Source of the DNA: Buxus sempervirens
Taxonomy: Eukaryota > Streptophyta > Magnoliopsida > Buxales > Buxaceae
NCBI GenBank assembly: GCA_947561395.2
Contig: OX387190.1
Location: forward strand, 18,470,858 to 18,534,857
Direction of reading: 5' to 3'
Length of the DNA stretch: 64,000 bases
Shown here: positions 50,050 to 62,600 of the stretch, one piece after another
How the letters are laid out: the number at the start of each line of letters is the position of its first letter
Position numbering within the stretch: position 1 is the stretch's first letter
Notes under the pieces: generated by a model
What the model was told of the DNA's origin: nothing
Database searches by the model: none
The model's input: the letters and a program-made list of their open reading frames with translations, nothing else
Translations under genes and position numbers: made by a program

Positions 50050-51183
50050 AATGTACATTTCCCTTGGAGTCTCTTCTAGTGGATTAATGTCACTCATGTA
50101 TCTTCTTAAAGTTCTGTTCATGTCGGTATTGTTTGCTCTAGTTATAACGAAGTCAAGCAAGGTTCATTTCTTTTCTTCAAAATCCAGTAAAGCTTGTTTA
50201 CTTGGATGATAAGGACTTATCGACACAATCTCAAGAAAACAAGCCTTCCAATTAATGTCGACAAGGTTATTGGGAAGCCTAAAGATACATGCCCAGCTCC
50301 ATGTAGATTGTGTTAATTCTTGTTGCCTATCTCGCAATCATCGCTGCAACATCATTGCATGATAATCAAGTTTTGAGAGTCTAATTTTCATCACGTGGTT
50401 GTTCCTTGAAATTTCTTTTGTCAAATTTTGAAATCCGGATCGATTGGATGCCTTGTCACAATACTTGGGAGATTTGAACTTCTTTATGTTGAATCTTGAC
50501 AATGAGTGGGAGGGGAGAGAAGTTATTTTCTAGTGAAGACGATGGGAAATGTTTTATCAACGTACATTTCCCTTGCAGTCTCTTCTAGTGGCTTAATGTC
50601 TCTTAGGTATCTTCCCAAAGTCTCGTTCACGTCGGTATTGTCTGCCTAGTTAAAACAGAGCCAATTAAGGTCCATTTATTTTCTTTGAAATCGAGTAAGG
50701 CTTGTTTACCTTGATGATGAGGACCTATCGGCACAATCTTAGGCAAACAAGCTTTCTGATTAAGGTTGACAAGGTTACTGGAAAGTCTAAAGATGCATGT
50801 TGAGCTCCTTGTTGATGGTGTCACTTCTCATCACCTATCCCGCAAATGTCACCGCTGCATCATTTCATGATACTCAAGTTTTGAAAGTCAAATTTTCATC
50901 CGTGGCTGCTCTATGAAATTTATTCTTACATATTTTGAAATCGGATCGATTGGATGCCTTGTTTTCCCTTACAGTCTCTTCTAGTAGATTAATGTCACTC
51001 AGATAGATTCTCAAGGTTCCATTCATATCGGTTATTTTCTGCTCTAGTTACAACAGAGCCAAGTAAGGTCCATTTCTTTTTTTTGAAATCCAATAAGGCT
51101 TGTTTGCCTTGATGATAAGGACCAATCAAGACAATCTCAGGCAAACAGGCCTTCTGATTAATTTCGACAAGGTTACTGGGAAG
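50050..51183 (-). pseudogene. DUF247 fragment array, segment 2 (about three copies)
   Basis: Anchors near 50186, 50695 and 51092. The minus-strand frames 50627-50824 and 50995-51186 read DUF247-like CIFRLPSNLVNLNQKACLPK, then IGPHHQGKQALLDF, then KWTL. The last copy is cut by the 6.2-kb insertion at 51184. Confidence 0.75.
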
Positions 51184-51564
51184 CATGGTTTACTAGGTTG
51201 GCTGGTACCGGGATTAGCTAGTCCCGATTTGGTATTCCGGTATAAGACTAGTCGATTGGAACGGCCGTCTCAAACTTGGGCTGTCCCAAGTTGGATCGCC
51301 TGAGTTAAGCATGACAGCAGCGTAAAAGTTGTTGTCAAGCTCGAGACACCATTTTTGATGTCTTGGGCTCTAAGATTTGATTCTGCCCTTGTTTTCTTAA
51401 AAGAAAACCATGAGAGAGAGAGAGAGAGAGATAATAGTGAGGAAGATCCTCCTTTGTGCCAATCAACAAGGCAAATAGCATCATCGACTCTCAAGATTCG
51501 ACTCCCTGGAGATTTTCTAAGGAGTCCGATGATGCCATTTGCCTTGTTAAATGGATATGTTGAG

Positions 51565-52052
51565 TAGGGGTGCAACTCGGTTCGGTTTGGTCCGGGTTGA
51601 TGTCAACCCAAGACCAAACCGAAAATATATATAGTTAAACCGAACCGAATTGAAAACCGAATCGAAAATATATAAAAAAACCGAAACTGAAACCGAACCG
51701 AACCAAACTGAACCGAATTACATGAAAACTATTCGGTTCGGGTTAGACCAATATATTCTTATCTCAAACAAAAGGTTTTTTTTGTAATATCCTTAAAGTT
51801 TAGCATATATTATATTATATATATATAAAACATAGATTATATATTATAATATATATATGAATTCGGTTCGGTTCGGTTCGGTTTAAGGAAATACATGAAT
51901 TTGGTTTGGTTTAACTGAACATGAAACCCAAAACCGAACCGACCTAGTTCGGTTTAGGGATTTTTGGATCAAACCGAACCACTATAAAACCGAACCAAAC
52001 CGAACCGAAGTCGGTTCGGGTTCGGTTTTAACCGGACCAAGTTGCACCCCTA
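51565..52052. mobile_element. hAT-type foldback MITE (488 bp)
   Basis: TIRs TAGGGGTGCAAC...GTTGCACCCCTA with flanking 8-bp duplication ATGTTGAG (51557-51564 and 52053-52060). The interior is GGTTCGGTT / AACCGAACC repeats, able to fold on itself, around an AT-rich centre. Confidence 0.9.
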
Positions 52053-52284
52053 ATGTTGAGATCATCAAGAAGCCAAGTAGCACAGAATCCTTCAAAATAG
52101 AGGGCAAATGCAAGATTGGTCGGAGACTCGAAGAGGAAGGTGTGAGATTAGTTGAATTCTTGGAGAGGAAGGTGCAAGATCAAAACACAGGTGGGTTTGG
52201 ATTCTAATGTTTGGAAAGGACTTATTTAGGAGAGAACATTGAGGAGGACTTGAGTCATGTCCTCATTTATTACCTGATAACATG

Positions 52285-52411
<127 letters not shown>

Positions 52412-52478
52412 AGGACTGATTGCTTCTGCAAGTCTCTTGACTGTTCTCCTCTTTGTTTAGCTTCTTTGGCTAGTATCT

Positions 52479-55464
52479 TGTAACGCCTTGGATCTGAGTT
52501 ACGTAGTGAAACCGTAACTCATCTCCGAAGGTTAATATATCACATAGGATCGCAATATCATAGTGAAGGAAAAACATGAATAAAACAATAACTACATAAT
52601 CAGAGTGCACTATAAACCCAAGCTCAAATATAAAATACCATATCTCAAGCTTAACTCACATGAACCAAGCATTTACCCCTATAGTATCGTCCTCTCCAAG
52701 ATCTGAAAACAAAACAAAACGTGATGAGATACGAATATCTCAGCAAGTAGCACATGCATGCAATAAAACATTTATAACAGTTCTAAAATATGATTCAATG
52801 GTAAAACATGCATCCGTAACGATAACCAACAATTACGAGTAATCCAAGTAATCCAATTACAACCATGTATCATGAATAAGGAAAATACCATAACCATCAT
52901 ATAATAAAAATCCATAGCGTGCAATCAACAGAAATAAGTCCCAGGTGGACTCATGAAATAAGATTGCCTTTAACTAGGGTAATGCCAATGTCCACTATGC
53001 CACCTCTCGGCTTATGTGTGAAGCCGAGTACACGATCATCGTCTTATTGCGGAGGAACGCACCTAGTACAGTGATGGGTTGGCATGTACTAATCCAGTCA
53101 TAGTCCGAATACACGATAAAATGAGGGACATCCGCAGCCCTCCAAGTACTCGATAAGGCCTCACTGAGTACACAGTGGAAACGCTTGCGTGAACAAAGTA
53201 TTACGACTAGCAAAGAACAATCTATTCCACTATCTAGCTCTTAACATGACAAATGTGGATCCACACCGAGCTATGCCATCTAGACTCAAGCTAAAGCCAA
53301 TCTGAAAACTCGGTAATCTCAGCTCATTTTAATCTCATACATATCATCCCGAGTACACGGGTCATCTCTGAGTACACAGAGGAATCAACATCCCAAGTAC
53401 ATGGGGCATCCCTGAGTACACGAAGGTAGATATCCATCAACTCATCAAAACAATAAAACCATCCTCCAAGTACATGGAGAGATCTGAATAATCACCTTAA
53501 ACCAAAATAGTTTGTTTAAAAGCCTTTTTCAATAATATTGCATAAAAGTCCCTTTATAGTTCCGAATTTGGTAAAAGTGTCAATCTCGGCTAAACCGGCA
53601 AATCCAAATATTAAAACCAGAGTTAAATACTGTTATTAAATCCAAAACACTAGAATTTTCCTATGAGTATTACCCTTAGTTCACTCCCTTTAAAATAAAC
53701 TATTAATGTTCACTACTAAAACTTCTAATTCTCTTAAGTGAAACCCATAATTTCCACCTCTTAGTTATCTTAACTTTTGCAATTGATCTGTAATATTTCT
53801 CCAAACAATTTCCAATATGATCTGAACATAAAGAAAGACAATTATATAATCTTTGCTTTAGAATTTCAATGCATTAAAATCACACATATCATATCTAAAA
53901 TTATTCCCCAATTCTCACTAGGTTAAATCTCTTCATTTAAATTCCTATTTTAGATTCCCATTACTCACTCCAATTTCCCCTAATCCTCTCTAATTAATCC
54001 CAGATATAACCTGCACCTTAACTGAAATTACTATAATTTATACTTGCACAATTTCATTTCTCTAAGAATTCATAATCCTTACCTAATACAAGTTCCCAAT
54101 TCCTTTAATTGAAACCTCAAGTATAATCCCAATTCAACATCTCTTTACTCTTCCAAGGCCCCTAGTTTACCGCTAATTAAATCCCCCAAAGTAGATTTTA
54201 ACAGAAATTTAAAATGAGCTAAAAATAGGCTGGGCGCCAACCTCTGGGAAGGTAGGCGCCCCTGAGCCTGCCTGGGTGCTCATACCAGTTTCAAAATTTG
54301 AGATGCGGCGGATGAGATTTGCCTAGGATTGACCTACTGTTTTGCTTCCAAACCTTTTCCATCACATTCCTAATAGTCTAAATGATGATTTTGCGTTCAT
54401 TTGGATTTAATTGAATCACAAAACAAAACCACCTAACCTTAGCCGCCCATGCTATTCCTCAAACAGAATTTTGATACCAACAAACGTAATTTCAAATTCT
54501 ATATGAACTGATATGATTTTTCTTCACCATTTCATTTCCAGCAAATCACTAATCATCTAAACAATCCATTATCATGCAGTTGAACTTAATTGCATCATAT
54601 TTTCATGCTACTCAAGTCTATGCGCCATTATCTCACAAAAACAGAGTGCGGCAAATTAATTGTTCAAGACTATACCAGAATTTAGTTTAAATCATCCAAA
54701 TTGAAAACAAGTTGTGCTACTCACATATTAGAAGCAAATCCAAGCTAATAAACTCCTCAATTCCTCAAACGAATTTCTGAAATACTGCCTCCAGAACTGA
54801 TCGCACGAACAGTTACTGTTGAAATTCAATTTCTGATCAGATATCTACAGATCTGTATTCCTCTTGATAAATTCAACTAATTATAACCTAATTAATCAAA
54901 CTTACCTGAATTTCGGATTGAAATAGCTGAGATTGCAGCTCTTGAACAAATCTGAGTGTTGCCGCAAGATCTCTTCACTCCAAATTTAAACAATTAATTC
55001 TCAACGACCACCTTAGATCTTCTCTGATCACCACAAAATCCTTAATATTTTGATTTGACTCCTCAAACCCTAATTCTCCTCTTCTTCTTCTTTGGCGATC
55101 TCCCTCTCTAGATCGAGCAATGAGCCAGCTGAACTAACGAACTAAATGCTACCTTTATATATAGTTGCTGCCAAGCTTTGTTTAAAACCTTGATCCTATA
55201 CTTGCCACTCCAACAAGATTTCCTACATAAGCACCATTTGATATGGTCTGATCGCATGATCGCCACACTACTGATCCATCAAAAACCAGCCAATAGAATT
55301 TTTAATGTTTACCTCTTAACTTTACTAACACACCTCCCATTGAAACTCTCGAAATCTCTAGCTTAACTCTTTATTTACCTTTCCTGAAATTTTCCATTGA
55401 TTAAAAATCAATTAATAACATAAAAACCCAATTTTTAATGTTATTAAAAATTTGGGATTTTACA
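52479..55464 (-). mobile_element. Solo LTR, TGTAA...CGTTACA type (2986 bp)
   Basis: Plus strand starts TGTAACGCCTTGG and ends GGGATTTTACA, flanked by TATCT (52474-52478 and 55465-55469). On the minus strand a TATATATAAAGG box (about 55155) precedes a leader and a donor CAG|GTAAG at 54905, so I orient it minus. GAGTACAC motifs recur at 53025-53425. No internal coding region. Confidence 0.82.
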
Positions 55465-55469
55465 TATCT

Positions 55470-56024
55470 CCCTTTTTGAATGGCTATTTCAAGGTCACAG
55501 TCGTGTACAACTTAGTGGTCGACCTGCAGTTGTTGTTTCCCCTTGTTTTGTTCTCAAGGTGTAGCGAGTGTCGTCTATTTGCTTTGATAGTGCTTGGTCT
55601 CATGTTTAATAATGCCTCCTCCACCCTTCACCCGCATTTCTTTTTTCGAAGGTTTGTATTGGTGTTATAATAATTGCCTTCCTTCCGTTGTCTCTCTATC
55701 ATGGTAGACTATTTCCCTCATATGGGACTTTCAATCCGCCTTAATGCAGACCCTTTCTCAGGCATCACTGATGGGTTTCCATTGGTATCTGTGGTCTTGG
55801 CCACCCGCTTGGAATTTATGTGCAAAACTCTTATGATATGTGCAGGAGGAAGAGTTGTTGTTTCTGAGAGGAATCGTGTAGCTTGTTTCATTGCATCTTT
55901 TTTGTTTATGTTTGTTCAGCTTTACCTAACCTGGCTTTTTTGGCCTTGGATGATGTAAGTTTGCTCTGTTTTAATGAAATTGCATAGGCTTGGCCATTAC
56001 CAAAAAAAGAGAAGGGGAGAGCGA
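55470..56024 (+). other. Interior of the hAT-like insertion, no recognised gene
   Basis: Frames of 72 and 94 codons (55452-55670, 55674-55958) have no recognisable domain. They may be transduplicated exon material or chance. Confidence 0.3.
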
Positions 56025-56860
56025 TAGAGGTGCAAGTAGGGCGGGTTTGGTCGGGTTATGACAGTTTGGGCTCAATTCAATCTAAGATTTACTAGTCCAA
56101 ACTTGTCATCGACCTGCCCTAACCCAAACTCACTAACCCAAACCCAACCTAAACATTATTATTTGAGTCCGGGTTGGCTCAAACAAAATGTAAGATTTTG
56201 AATTTTTTTTCAATTTTTGTTATAATTGTAAAATGTTAGGATATCATTAATTAAATCTTCTATCAACATACTTTTATGTTTGTTATAAATACAAATGTTA
56301 TAAATGCCTCCTGATTTGAACCTTGAATTTGGGAAGAAAGACATTTAATTAATTTATTTATTTAAAACAATTTTCAAAATATAATACTAGTTCACTATAT
56401 TTGTGGTTTTGGACAATTTTTCTTGTAGAGTATGTGCTCCCAAATATCACATTCATTATAGCATATATGTATATGTATGTGAGTATAAAATTATTTATTT
56501 GAGAATAAATTCATAAACTTATTATCACATGCTAATAAATTTATGTTTAATTGTTGATTGCATAATTACAATGACAATATAAAAGGAAAAAAAAACCAAT
56601 GGTACATATACATACAAATAAATACTCACTTATATCTATATATATATATTTGTTGGAGTTTTATGCATATATTTATATAAGAGTGTGTACATAAAGTTAA
56701 CATTAACTTTGGGCTTTTTGGGTAGTATAACTTGAACCTGAGCCCAACCCAAATTCGACTTTGGGCTAGAAATGAAAACGAAACCAAACTCAATGCTCCG
56801 TTCGAGCTCTTATTTGGATTGGGTGGGCTTTGAGCTGTTTGGGCAAGATTTACAGTTCTA
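56025..56860. mobile_element. Probable hAT-type MITE (836 bp)
   Basis: Ends TAGAGGTGCAAG and, inward from the right, TAGAACTGTAAATC. Flanks GAGAGCGA and GAAAGGGA agree at 6 of 8 bases. Subterminal GGGTTTGG / CCCAAACC blocks lie at both sides. Confidence 0.5.
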
Positions 56861-56904
56861 GAAAGGGAGGGAGGAAAAGATGGTCCCATTGATTGTTGTG
56901 TAAT

Positions 56905-57334
56905 GAAATGTCTTCATCAAACTTTTTTTTGTCTTTTTGGTGTAATAAATGTCTTCATCAAACTTTTTTTCCTCTTCAATAGACTTTTTTTCTTTGATGA
57001 AAAGACACAATAAAGGTCCTCCTCAGACTTTTTTTCCTCTTCAATAAATGTCTTCATTAGACTTTTTTTCTTTGATGAAAAGACACAATAAATGTCCTCA
57101 TCAAACTTTTTTTTTGGTGTAATGAGAGGGAGGGAAAAAATCTGCACTCTGATGCAGATTTTTATATTTTTATGAGGAGATCAGATTGGACTAGCTGATC
57201 CCAGTCGGTACCATTCAGTACCGATCTGGACAGAAAAAAATCTGCACTCTAATGCAGATTTTTATATTTTTATAAAGAGACCGGATTGGACTAGTTGATC
57301 CCAGTCGGTACCATTCGGTACTGGTCTGGATAGA
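56905..57334. repeat. Two tandem repeat blocks
   Basis: Units of AATGTCTTCATCA-AACTTTTTTT repeat irregularly at 56905-57115. Two 100-bp units start near 57135 and 57235, each with TCTGCACTCT-ATGCAGA (a small dyad) and GGTACCATTC. Confidence 0.8.
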
Positions 57335-57400
57335 ACAATCTAGTTTGTATTGGGACTTGCCCGACCCGGTCTGGTACTTGGTCTCGGTACAAAAAGCATG

Positions 57401-59593
57401 TTGGGAAGCCTAAAGATGCATGCCGAGCTCCTTGTGGATAGTGTCAATTCTCATTGTCTATCCCTCAATTGTCACTAGAACATCATTGCATGATACTTAG
57501 AGTCTATTTTCATCCCATGGCTGCTCTCTGAAATTTGTTCTGTCATATTTTGAAATCCGGTTCGATTGGATGCCTTGTCACAACACTTGGGAAATTTCCA
57601 CAAACTTTTCTTTGTTGAAACGCGACAATGATGGGGTAGGAGGAGAGAGAGGTTATTTGCTAGTGAAGATAGGGGAAATGTTGTGTCTCCTGTCCCACAA
57701 TCGTTGCTGCAACATTATTGCATGATAGTCAAGTTCTGAGAGTCTGATTTTCATCCTGTGACTGTTCTTTGAAATTTCTTCTGTCATATTTTGAAATCTG
57801 GATCAATTGGAGGTCTTGTAACAGTACTTGGGAAATTTGAACTTCTTTGTATTTAGTCTCGACAATGAGGAAGAGGGAAGGGAGAGAGGTTATTTGCTAG
57901 TGAAGATGGTAGGAAATGTTTTATCAACGTATATTTCCCTTGCAGTCTCTTCTAGTGGATTAATGTCTCTCTAGTATCTTCTCAAAGTCTTGTTCATGTC
58001 AGAATTGTTTGCTCTAGTTACAGAGCCAAGTAAAGGTCAATTTCTTTTCTTTGAAATCCAGTGAGGCTTATTTACTTCGATGATAAGGACCTATTAACAC
58101 AATCTAAGACAAACAAGCCTTATGATTAATGTCAACAAGGTTATTGGGAAACCTAAAGATGCATGCCGATCTCCTTGTGGATGGTGTCAATTCTCGTCTG
58201 CTATCCCGCAATCGTTGTCGTAGCATCATTGCATGACACTCAAGTTCTGAGAGTATGATTTTCATCCCATGACTGCTCTTTAAAATTTCTTTTGTCATAT
58301 TTTGAAATCCGGATCGATTGGATGCCTTATTATAGTGCTTGGGAAATTTGAACTTCTTTGTGTTTAGTCTCGACAATGAGGAAGAGGGAGGGGAAAGAGG
58401 TTATTTGCTAGTGAAGATGGCAGGAAATGTTTTATCAATGTATATTTCCCTTGCAGTCTCTTCTAGTGGATTAATGTCGTTCAGATAGCTTCTAAAAGCC
58501 TCGTTCACATTGGTATTGCCTGCTCTAGTTACAACGGAGCCAAGTAAGGTCCATTTCTTTTCTTCGAAATTTAGTAAGGCTTGTTTACCTTGATGATAAG
58601 GATTTATCGACACAATCTTAGGCAAACAAGCCTTTTGATTAGTGTGGACAAGGTTATTGGGAAGCCTAAAGATGCATGCCAAGGTCCTTGTGGATGGTGT
58701 CAATTCTCGTCGCCTATCCGCAGTCATCGCTACAACACCATTGCATGATACTCAAGTTCTGAGAGTCTGATTTTCATTCCATGGCTGCTATTTGAAATTT
58801 CTTCCATCATATTTTGACATCCAGTGGATTGGATGCCTTCTTAGAGTATTTGAGAAGTTTTCGCTAACTTCTCTGCGTTGAGTCTAGACAGTGAGGGGAA
58901 GGGAGGGGAGAGGGGTTATTTCCTAGTGAGACAGTGGAAAATATTTTATCAACATAGATTCCCTTGCAGTCTCTTCTAGTGGATTAATGTCGCTCAGGTA
59001 TCTTCTCAAAGTTCTATTTACGTCGGTATTTTCTGCTCTAGTTACAACGGAGCCAAGTAAGATCCATTTCTTTTCTTCTAAATCAAGTAAGGCTTTTTTA
59101 CCTCGATCGATAAGGAAACTGGGAAGTCTAAAAATGCATACCGAGCTCCTTGTGGATGGTGTCAATTCTCGTCGCCTATCCTGCAACCGTCACTGCAACA
59201 TCATTGCATGATACTCAAGTTCTAAGAGTTTGATCGATTTTCATTTCATGGTTGCTCTCTAAAATTTCTTTTGACGTATTTTCAAATCTAGATCGATTGG
59301 ATGCCTTGTCATAGTATTTGGGAAATTTTCGCTAACTTCTCTATTTTGAGTCTCGACAATGAGGGAGAGGGAGGGGAGAGATGTTATTCGCTAGTGAAGA
59401 CGGCAAGAAATGTTGTATCAACGTACATTTCCCTTGTCGTCTCTTCTAGTGAATTAATTTGACTCAGGTATCTTTTCAAAGTCCAGTTCACATCAGTATT
59501 GTTTGCTCTATTTACAACAGAGCGAAGTAAGGTCCATTTATTTTCTTCGAAATGTAGTAAGGCTTGTTTACCTCGATGATAAGGACCTATAGA
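57401..59593 (-). pseudogene. DUF247 fragment array, segment 3 (about four copies)
   Basis: Anchors near 58063, 58575, 59085 and 59561. The best frame, 58401-58727 (108 codons from ATG), reads ELTPSTRTLACIFRLPNNLV, KACLPKIVSINPYHQGKQ, KKWTLLGSVVTR, NPLEETARE. This covers roughly the first 75-80 residues of the DUF247 domain, then leaves the family and stops. Neighbouring frames at 58104-58376 and 58923-59186 carry the same blocks. The unit is about 0.5-0.7 kb. The segment ends at a MITE. Confidence 0.75.
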
Positions 59594-60154
59594 TAGGGCT
59601 GATCATTGGGTAGGCTTGGGCGGGTTCGGGCTTGGCCAGAGGTCCCACATAATTGATATGATCTTTTTCTAAGCCCACCCAGCTCGATGATCGAGCTTGT
59701 GACTTAATGACCAAGCCCGTTCAATAAGCACACTTAAATGCTGAAGCCCCCCCAACAATAGTCACTTAGACATCTAAGTTTATACTTTAAAAGAAGGAAT
59801 AAAACACTAATCTCTTGCTATGATAATTCAAAAAAAAATGTTGGAAATTTTTTTTACTTTGCCAACAAAAAGTATCACCGTTTTGAAATACTGAAGACTT
59901 GTGGAATAGATATGAGTAGTTTAGGGTTAGAAAGAATGTATTAATTAAATAGTAAAAAGTAAAAATCAATTAAAGAGTTAAACTTTGGGCTGGGTTGGGC
60001 CAGCTCGGCATTTCTTATTTTTGACCAAGCCCACCCAAATTTTTCCGTGCTTTTAAAAATCAATCCCAACCTGACCCTATGGTCAACCATTGCATGACCA
60101 AGCCCATCTAAAAACTGGTTGGTCACCTCAGCCGGGCGACCATGAACACCCTCA
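59594..60154. mobile_element. hAT-type MITE (561 bp) inside the array
   Basis: Ends TAGGGCTGATCATTGGG and, inward from the right, TGAGGGTGTTCATGG. Flanks are CCTATAGA (59586-59593) and CCTATCGA (60155-60162). The undisrupted array units read CCTATCGA here, confirming the target. The interior has GGGCTTGG / CCAAGCCC blocks. Confidence 0.7.
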
Positions 60155-60340
60155 CCTATCGATACTATCTGAGGTATACACCCTTACCTATCGATACTAT
60201 CTGAGGTATACAAGCCTTCTGATTAAAGTCAACAAGGTTCCTGGAAAGCCTAAAGATGAATGTCTAGCTCGTTGTGGATGATGTCAATGCTCATCACCTA
60301 TCCTGCAATCGCCGCCACAACATTATTGCATGATATTCAA
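60155..60340 (-). pseudogene. DUF247 fragment array, last piece
   Basis: Continuation of the unit broken by the MITE, preceded by a local ~30-bp duplication (TATCGATACTATCTGAGG repeated at 60157 and 60188). The array homology stops at about 60340 and the TERT-bearing units begin. Confidence 0.65.
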
Positions 60341-60705
60341 GTTAGACTGAGTTGACTCAAACCAGGAAGACTTGAGGGACCCGTCAACCGACGGCACGGA
60401 CCAGGGTGTCTTACGACTTCGTCGGACCGTAACTGAGACCTTATCTAGAATCTCAAGTCGCAGGACTTCCCCTTCAAGAGTTGTTATTTTAGTTGGAAAA
60501 TATATTTCTATATGGTTGATCATTAACTTCACCGATTGTTAGAATGCAAATATTTCACTATAAACTAAGTCTTTTCAATCGGCAATATAAAGAAATTCCT
60601 CTATTAAATTCAAGGTTTACACCAAAAAGATACAAAACGAAAAATGAAAAAATTGATGAAGATTAATACAGACGGAGAAGAAAAAGAATTGAGAAGAAGG
60701 TACAC

Positions 60706-60890
60706 CTCCAATTGTGAGTGATGACTAGTGTGGTAGAATGATGTGATCGGTGGAGCATTTTCGGATACAACTAGGAAGCACCGAATCAGAAGCTTGCAAT
60801 ATTTAGCAGGTTCCTTTGGTCTTAAAAGGAATGACATGGAATTTTCGCCGCTACAGCGGAGGCAACACCGCCCGTTACATTGGCATCCCG
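60706..60890 (-). pseudogene. TERT: TERT exon-1-like fragment, copy 1 (truncated)
   Basis: Minus strand reads the later half of the TERT-like exon: C-rich motif, then SMSFLLRPKEPAKYCKLLIR, then SENAPPITSF and SHHSQLE. The 5' half with the start codon is lost in the deletion that joins 60890 to U3/leader sequence. It ends at the same GAG|GTGTAC donor as the other copies. Confidence 0.75.
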
Positions 60891-61009
60891 CTGGAATGTA
60901 TTCTATTTTTTATTTTCTTCCTCAGCCTATTGGAGTCTCGGAAGGGCTATGGGGTCACCAGCCAAAAAAAACGACCAACAACAACCCCCAACAAGTGGGT
61001 AGATGTTGC

Positions 61010-61017
61010 TTTTTATA
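61010..61017 (-). promoter_or_regulatory. TATA box upstream of TERT fragment copy 1
   Basis: Minus strand GCCTATAAAAAGC, about 120 bp upstream of the truncated TERT fragment. The same site in unit 2 (about 62854-62861) is degraded to CCTGTAAAAG. Confidence 0.55.
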
Positions 61018-61874
61018 GGCAATTCAACACACATGTTTGGATATACACATTAGGCAAACACACACTCTGGCCCAGGAAGTCTTGGGCCTTCAAACCCAAA
61101 TCTAGGTTATGGGCCCCAAGCCCATGTCTAGACCCTTTGGAAGCAAACTAAATAAAATAAATCAAATTGTTTGGCTACCATTGTCAGGCCCCCCAAATGG
61201 GCCCACGAATCATCCCAGCTCACTTTGAATAAAACTTTACCTAACTTCCCACTTAAACTATAAATAAAAATTTATTAAAATCGCCAAGAACCAAAGGGCA
61301 TCTTAGGATTAGACCGAGGCTCACCAGGGGACATGTGGGCTAAGCTTAGCCCACCAAGGGATCCGTGGGCCTTCCAACGGGGTCCACCCAATCAGACCCA
61401 GATCACTAAACTAAGAATGATAAAATCAAATAAAAGGGAACCCGCACCACTTTGATGGCCCCCACCAGACCCAGTAAAGGTGGGCGTGTTTGGTTTAGGA
61501 ATAGGGTGAGCTAGACTGAGTTGACTCAAACCAGGAAGACCTGAGGGACCCATCTACCGACGTCGTGGACCAGGGTGTCCTAGGACTTCCCCGGACCGTA
61601 ACTGAGACCTTAGTTAGAGTCTCAAGCCGTAGGACTTCCCCTCTTGAGTTATTATTTTAGTTGGAAAAATATATTTCTATATGGTTGATCATTAACTTCA
61701 CCGATTGTCAGAATGCAAATATTTCAGTATAAACAAAGTCGTTTCATTCGGCAACATAAAGAAATTCCTCTATTAAATTCTAACTTTACACCAAAAACAT
61801 ACAAAACAAAAAATGAAAAAATCGATGAAGATTAATAAAGACGGAGAAGAAAAAGAATTGAAAAGAAGGTACAC

Positions 61875-62162
61875 CTCCAATTGTGAGTGATGACTAGCAT
61901 GATAGAATGATGTGATCGGTGGAGCATTTTCGGATACAACTAGGAAGCACAGAATCAGAAGCTTGCAATATTTAGCAGGGTCCTTTGGTCTTAAAAGGAA
62001 TGACATGGTATTTTTGCCGCGGCAGCCGAGGCAACGCCGCCTGTTACACCGGCATTCCGCCGCTGAAGGCGGCGGCCGAGGCAGCAATGATACTATTGTG
62101 TCCGCTAAAGTGCGAGCACGGCTCCAGTACAACCTCCACAGATCCTCCGGGACTTTCGTCAT
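61875..62162 (-). pseudogene. TERT: TERT exon-1-like fragment, copy 2 (complete, 96 codons)
   Basis: ATG at 62160-62162 and an open frame of 96 codons to a splice-donor-like GAG|GTGTACC at 61875/61874. The translation resembles the extreme N-terminus of plant telomerase reverse transcriptase block by block, as I recall that family: VPEDLWRLYWSRARTLADTI, then ECRCNRRRCLGC, then MSFLLRPKDPAKYCKLL, then SENAPP and SQLE. TERT is the catalytic subunit that extends telomeres; this covers only the start of the N-terminal domain and none of the RNA-binding or RT motifs. After the donor the frame runs into T-rich intron-like sequence and stops at 61773. It lies in an LTR-like tandem unit, so I take it as a captured exon and not the cellular TERT locus. 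The frame is intact, so it could still be transcribed and spliced. Confidence 0.8.
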
Positions 62163-62229
62163 TGCGATTGGCGGTCTTTTTCTCAGGTGTCGTTCAACAG
62201 AAGTCTTTGTGACTGGCGGCCTTTTTCTC

Positions 62230-62600
62230 AGGTGTGAAAGCTACGCAAGCTCCAAAGGGGTAGAAGCTTTTTTACGCCGTTCAGGTGAAGTTCCAGGGAG
62301 ATGCAAGATAGAAGCTTTTTTACGCCGTTCAAGAGAAGTTTCAGGGAGAGGAAGTTTCAGGGAGACGCAATATAGAAGCTTTTTTACGCATTTCAAGACG
62401 AAGTTTCAGGGAGACGTAAGACGAAGTTTCGGGGAGAGGAAGTTTCAGGGAGACGCAAGATAGAAGCTTTGTTACGCCGTTCAAGACGAAGTTTTAGGGA
62501 GACAAAGTTTCAGGGAGAATTCGAGACGAAGTTTGAATTTTCAGGGAGATGCCATTCAAGCGAAGTTTCAGGAGACGCCATTCAAGAGAAGTTTGAAGAG
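62230..62600. repeat. Short direct repeats upstream of TERT copy 2
   Basis: Irregular tandem repeats built from GAAGTTTCAGGGAGACGCAA, GATAGAAGCTTTTTTACGC and CGTTCAAGA, at least seven variants between 62230 and 62600. They lie on the promoter side of the TERT ATG (minus strand). Unit 1 has lost them by deletion. Confidence 0.85.

Noticed and set aside
61912-62463. 183-codon plus-strand frame opposite the TERT fragment
   Set aside because: Antisense to the TERT-like exon and then through direct repeats (RRSREVSGRG...); no family resemblance, while the minus strand gives clear TERT motifs.
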